A stretch of 64,000 nt of DNA from JBECKX01 sp964468475 (GTDB lineage: Bacteria; Zixibacteria; MSB-5A5; CAIYYT01): assembly GCA_964468475.1 (NCBI GenBank), contig CAYXUL010000011.1, forward strand, positions 1 through 64,000. The letters run 5' to 3'. Shown here in pieces: positions 62,893 to 64,000 of the stretch. A program made the translations under genes and the position numbers. Position 1 is the first letter of the stretch. Each line of letters starts with the position of its first letter. The notes beneath the pieces were generated by a model. The model was not told the DNA's origin, made no database searches, and saw only the letters and a list, made by a program, of their open reading frames with translations.

Positions 62893-62981
62893 TTAACACT
62901 ACGGATCAGCACTCAAGTTCCGGACAAAGAGTGTCGAAATTTAAGAGGGGGAGTGTATCTTCAAACAAAAGACGTGGTGTA

Positions 62982-64000
62982 ATGGCAACCGGCGCGACAA
63001 ACGAAATGGCGGAAGCTGCAAACAAGACGGAAGCACTCCGCAAACTGGGTGAATTCTCGATTCAGCGTAAAATCGGGGAAGGCGGACTGGCGGAGATCTA
63101 CCTCGCTCACCAGCGCTCACTCAATCGCTACGTGGCCATCAAGCTGCTTCGCAAAAAGATTTGCGCCGATGATGAACTGGTTAAGCGTTTCGAACGGGAA
63201 GCAACCACGCTGGCGCGGATGTCACATCCTAACATCGTTCATGTTATCGATCGGGGCGAGTCAGACGGCCGTCTCTGGTTTGCGATGCAATATGTCGAGG
63301 GCACCGATTTCAAACAGATCCTGAGACATTCGAACTGGCCCCTCAATAAGAAGTTGGATATTGTGGTGCAGGTGCTGAAAGCTCTCGACTATGCCCACAA
63401 AAGCGGGATTGTGCATCGCGACATCAAACCTGCCAATATCCTGATCGACAAACAGGACAACGCTTTGGTCGCTGATTTCGGAATTGCGCAGCTGACTCGT
63501 CAGGATGGCGAGGACCATACCGAAACCGGAATCGTCATGGGAACTTACGCCTATATGTCACCGGAGCAGCGCGAGGACTCGAGCAAGATCAACCAGACTG
63601 CTGATTTATATTCAGTTGGCGTAATGCTCTATGAAATCCTGACAGGACAACGACCCGCGGGACGGTTCAAGCTGCCGTCGGAGCTTGATCTGAATTATGG
63701 AAAACAATTTGACAAGATCGTCTCCAGAGCTCTGGCTTCGAATCCGCTCGAGCGCTATCAGAAAGCGGTAGAATTCAAGGACGATTTGCTGGCAGCGATG
63801 CACCATGCCGATGATCAGTCGGCTGTCACCAATCCCCCTACCGGCAAGGTGAAGACTTTCGTTGGCAATTGCTCGTTTCTCGATACTCTCAAGGATGGCG
63901 TTTATAGCTCGACTTACCTGGTAGAGGATCAAAACAACCGTTCGTTGTATGTCATCAAGAAACAGAACAAGCCGGATATCGGTTTGCGCGAATCGAAACT
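62982..64000 (+). CDS. Serine/threonine protein kinase with a second kinase-like domain (partial)
   Basis: At least 339 residues; the gene runs off the window end. The first kinase domain (about 25-275) is complete and looks active: KIGEGGLAEIYLA (glycine loop), VAIKLL with Lys54, GIVHRDIKPANILI (catalytic Asp147), VADFGIAQ (Asp165), MGTYAYMSPEQ (activation segment) and DLYSVGVMLYEILTG. After a short linker a second domain begins: LKDGVYSSTYLVEDQNNR then LYVIKKQN, a glycine-loop and Lys pair. A tandem kinase, one copy possibly a pseudokinase, is likely. No membrane segment is seen yet. ATG 62982 is the first good start. Confidence 0.9.
   Translation, partial: MATGATNEMAEAANKTEALRKLGEFSIQRKIGEGGLAEIYLAHQRSLNRYVAIKLLRKKICADDELVKRFEREATTLARMSHPNIVHVIDRGESDGRLWFAMQYVEGTDFKQILRHSNWPLNKKLDIVVQVLKALDYAHKSGIVHRDIKPANILIDKQDNALVADFGIAQLTRQDGEDHTETGIVMGTYAYMSPEQREDSSKINQTADLYSVGVMLYEILTGQRPAGRFKLPSELDLNYGKQFDKIVSRALASNPLERYQKAVEFKDDLLAAMHHADDQSAVTNPPTGKVKTFVGNCSFLDTLKDGVYSSTYLVEDQNNRSLYVIKKQNKPDIGLRESK

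Overview
The window looks like a piece of an assembled environmental genome: it holds two 100-base runs of N (2648-2747 and 37804-37903) that break genes without changing frame. The organism is probably a Gram-negative member of the Fibrobacteres-Chlorobi-Bacteroidetes (FCB) superphylum, possibly an uncultured lineage such as Zixibacteria. The reasons are secreted proteins ending in the NYPNPFNP-type sorting domain, a PorV/PorQ-like outer membrane protein, Ig-like and dockerin-type extracellular modules, and several outer membrane barrels. The phylum assignment is inference.

Layout. 1-13333 (+) is one tightly overlapping operon: a giant surface protein, a PorV-like/TPR protein, a membrane SpoIIE-type phosphatase, a STAS-HATPase fusion and a STAS protein. 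A PAS-PAS-histidine kinase-receiver hybrid follows (13570-15744). 15820-27982 (-) is a copper/silver resistance island: TolC-like channel, YHS protein, membrane-fusion protein, CusA-type RND pump, Met/His-rich lipoprotein, a broken small gene, a SHOCT protein and a CopA ATPase. 28137-34651 holds an M1-like peptidase with TPRs, tRNA-Arg, a Nudix hydrolase, tRNA-His, a DUF2071 protein and a multi-PAS LuxR-type regulator. 35088-39799 (-) has ergothioneine genes egtB-egtD and an osmoprotectant-type ABC transporter. 39956-43519 (-) is a thermolysin-family protease with a dockerin.

43796-50698 (-) is the most unusual part: a seven-gene operon matching the poorly understood GAK system (ATP-grasp, amphi-Trp, HprK-related kinase, plus a CofD-like protein). 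Here it also carries a PhoU-aminoglycoside-phosphotransferase-like fusion, a PHP-like metal phosphoesterase and two amphi-Trp proteins.

50984-55022 (+) is a three-gene envelope operon (CsgG-like TPR lipoprotein, barrel, lipoprotein). 55089-61919 (-) is a housekeeping block: tilS, hpt, ftsH, folP, cdaA and rmuC. hpt has no ordinary start codon where homology says it should begin. The window closes with a secreted protein carrying the sorting domain and a Ser/Thr kinase that runs off the end with a second kinase-like domain.

No CRISPR array, rRNA, intact insertion sequence or origin was seen.
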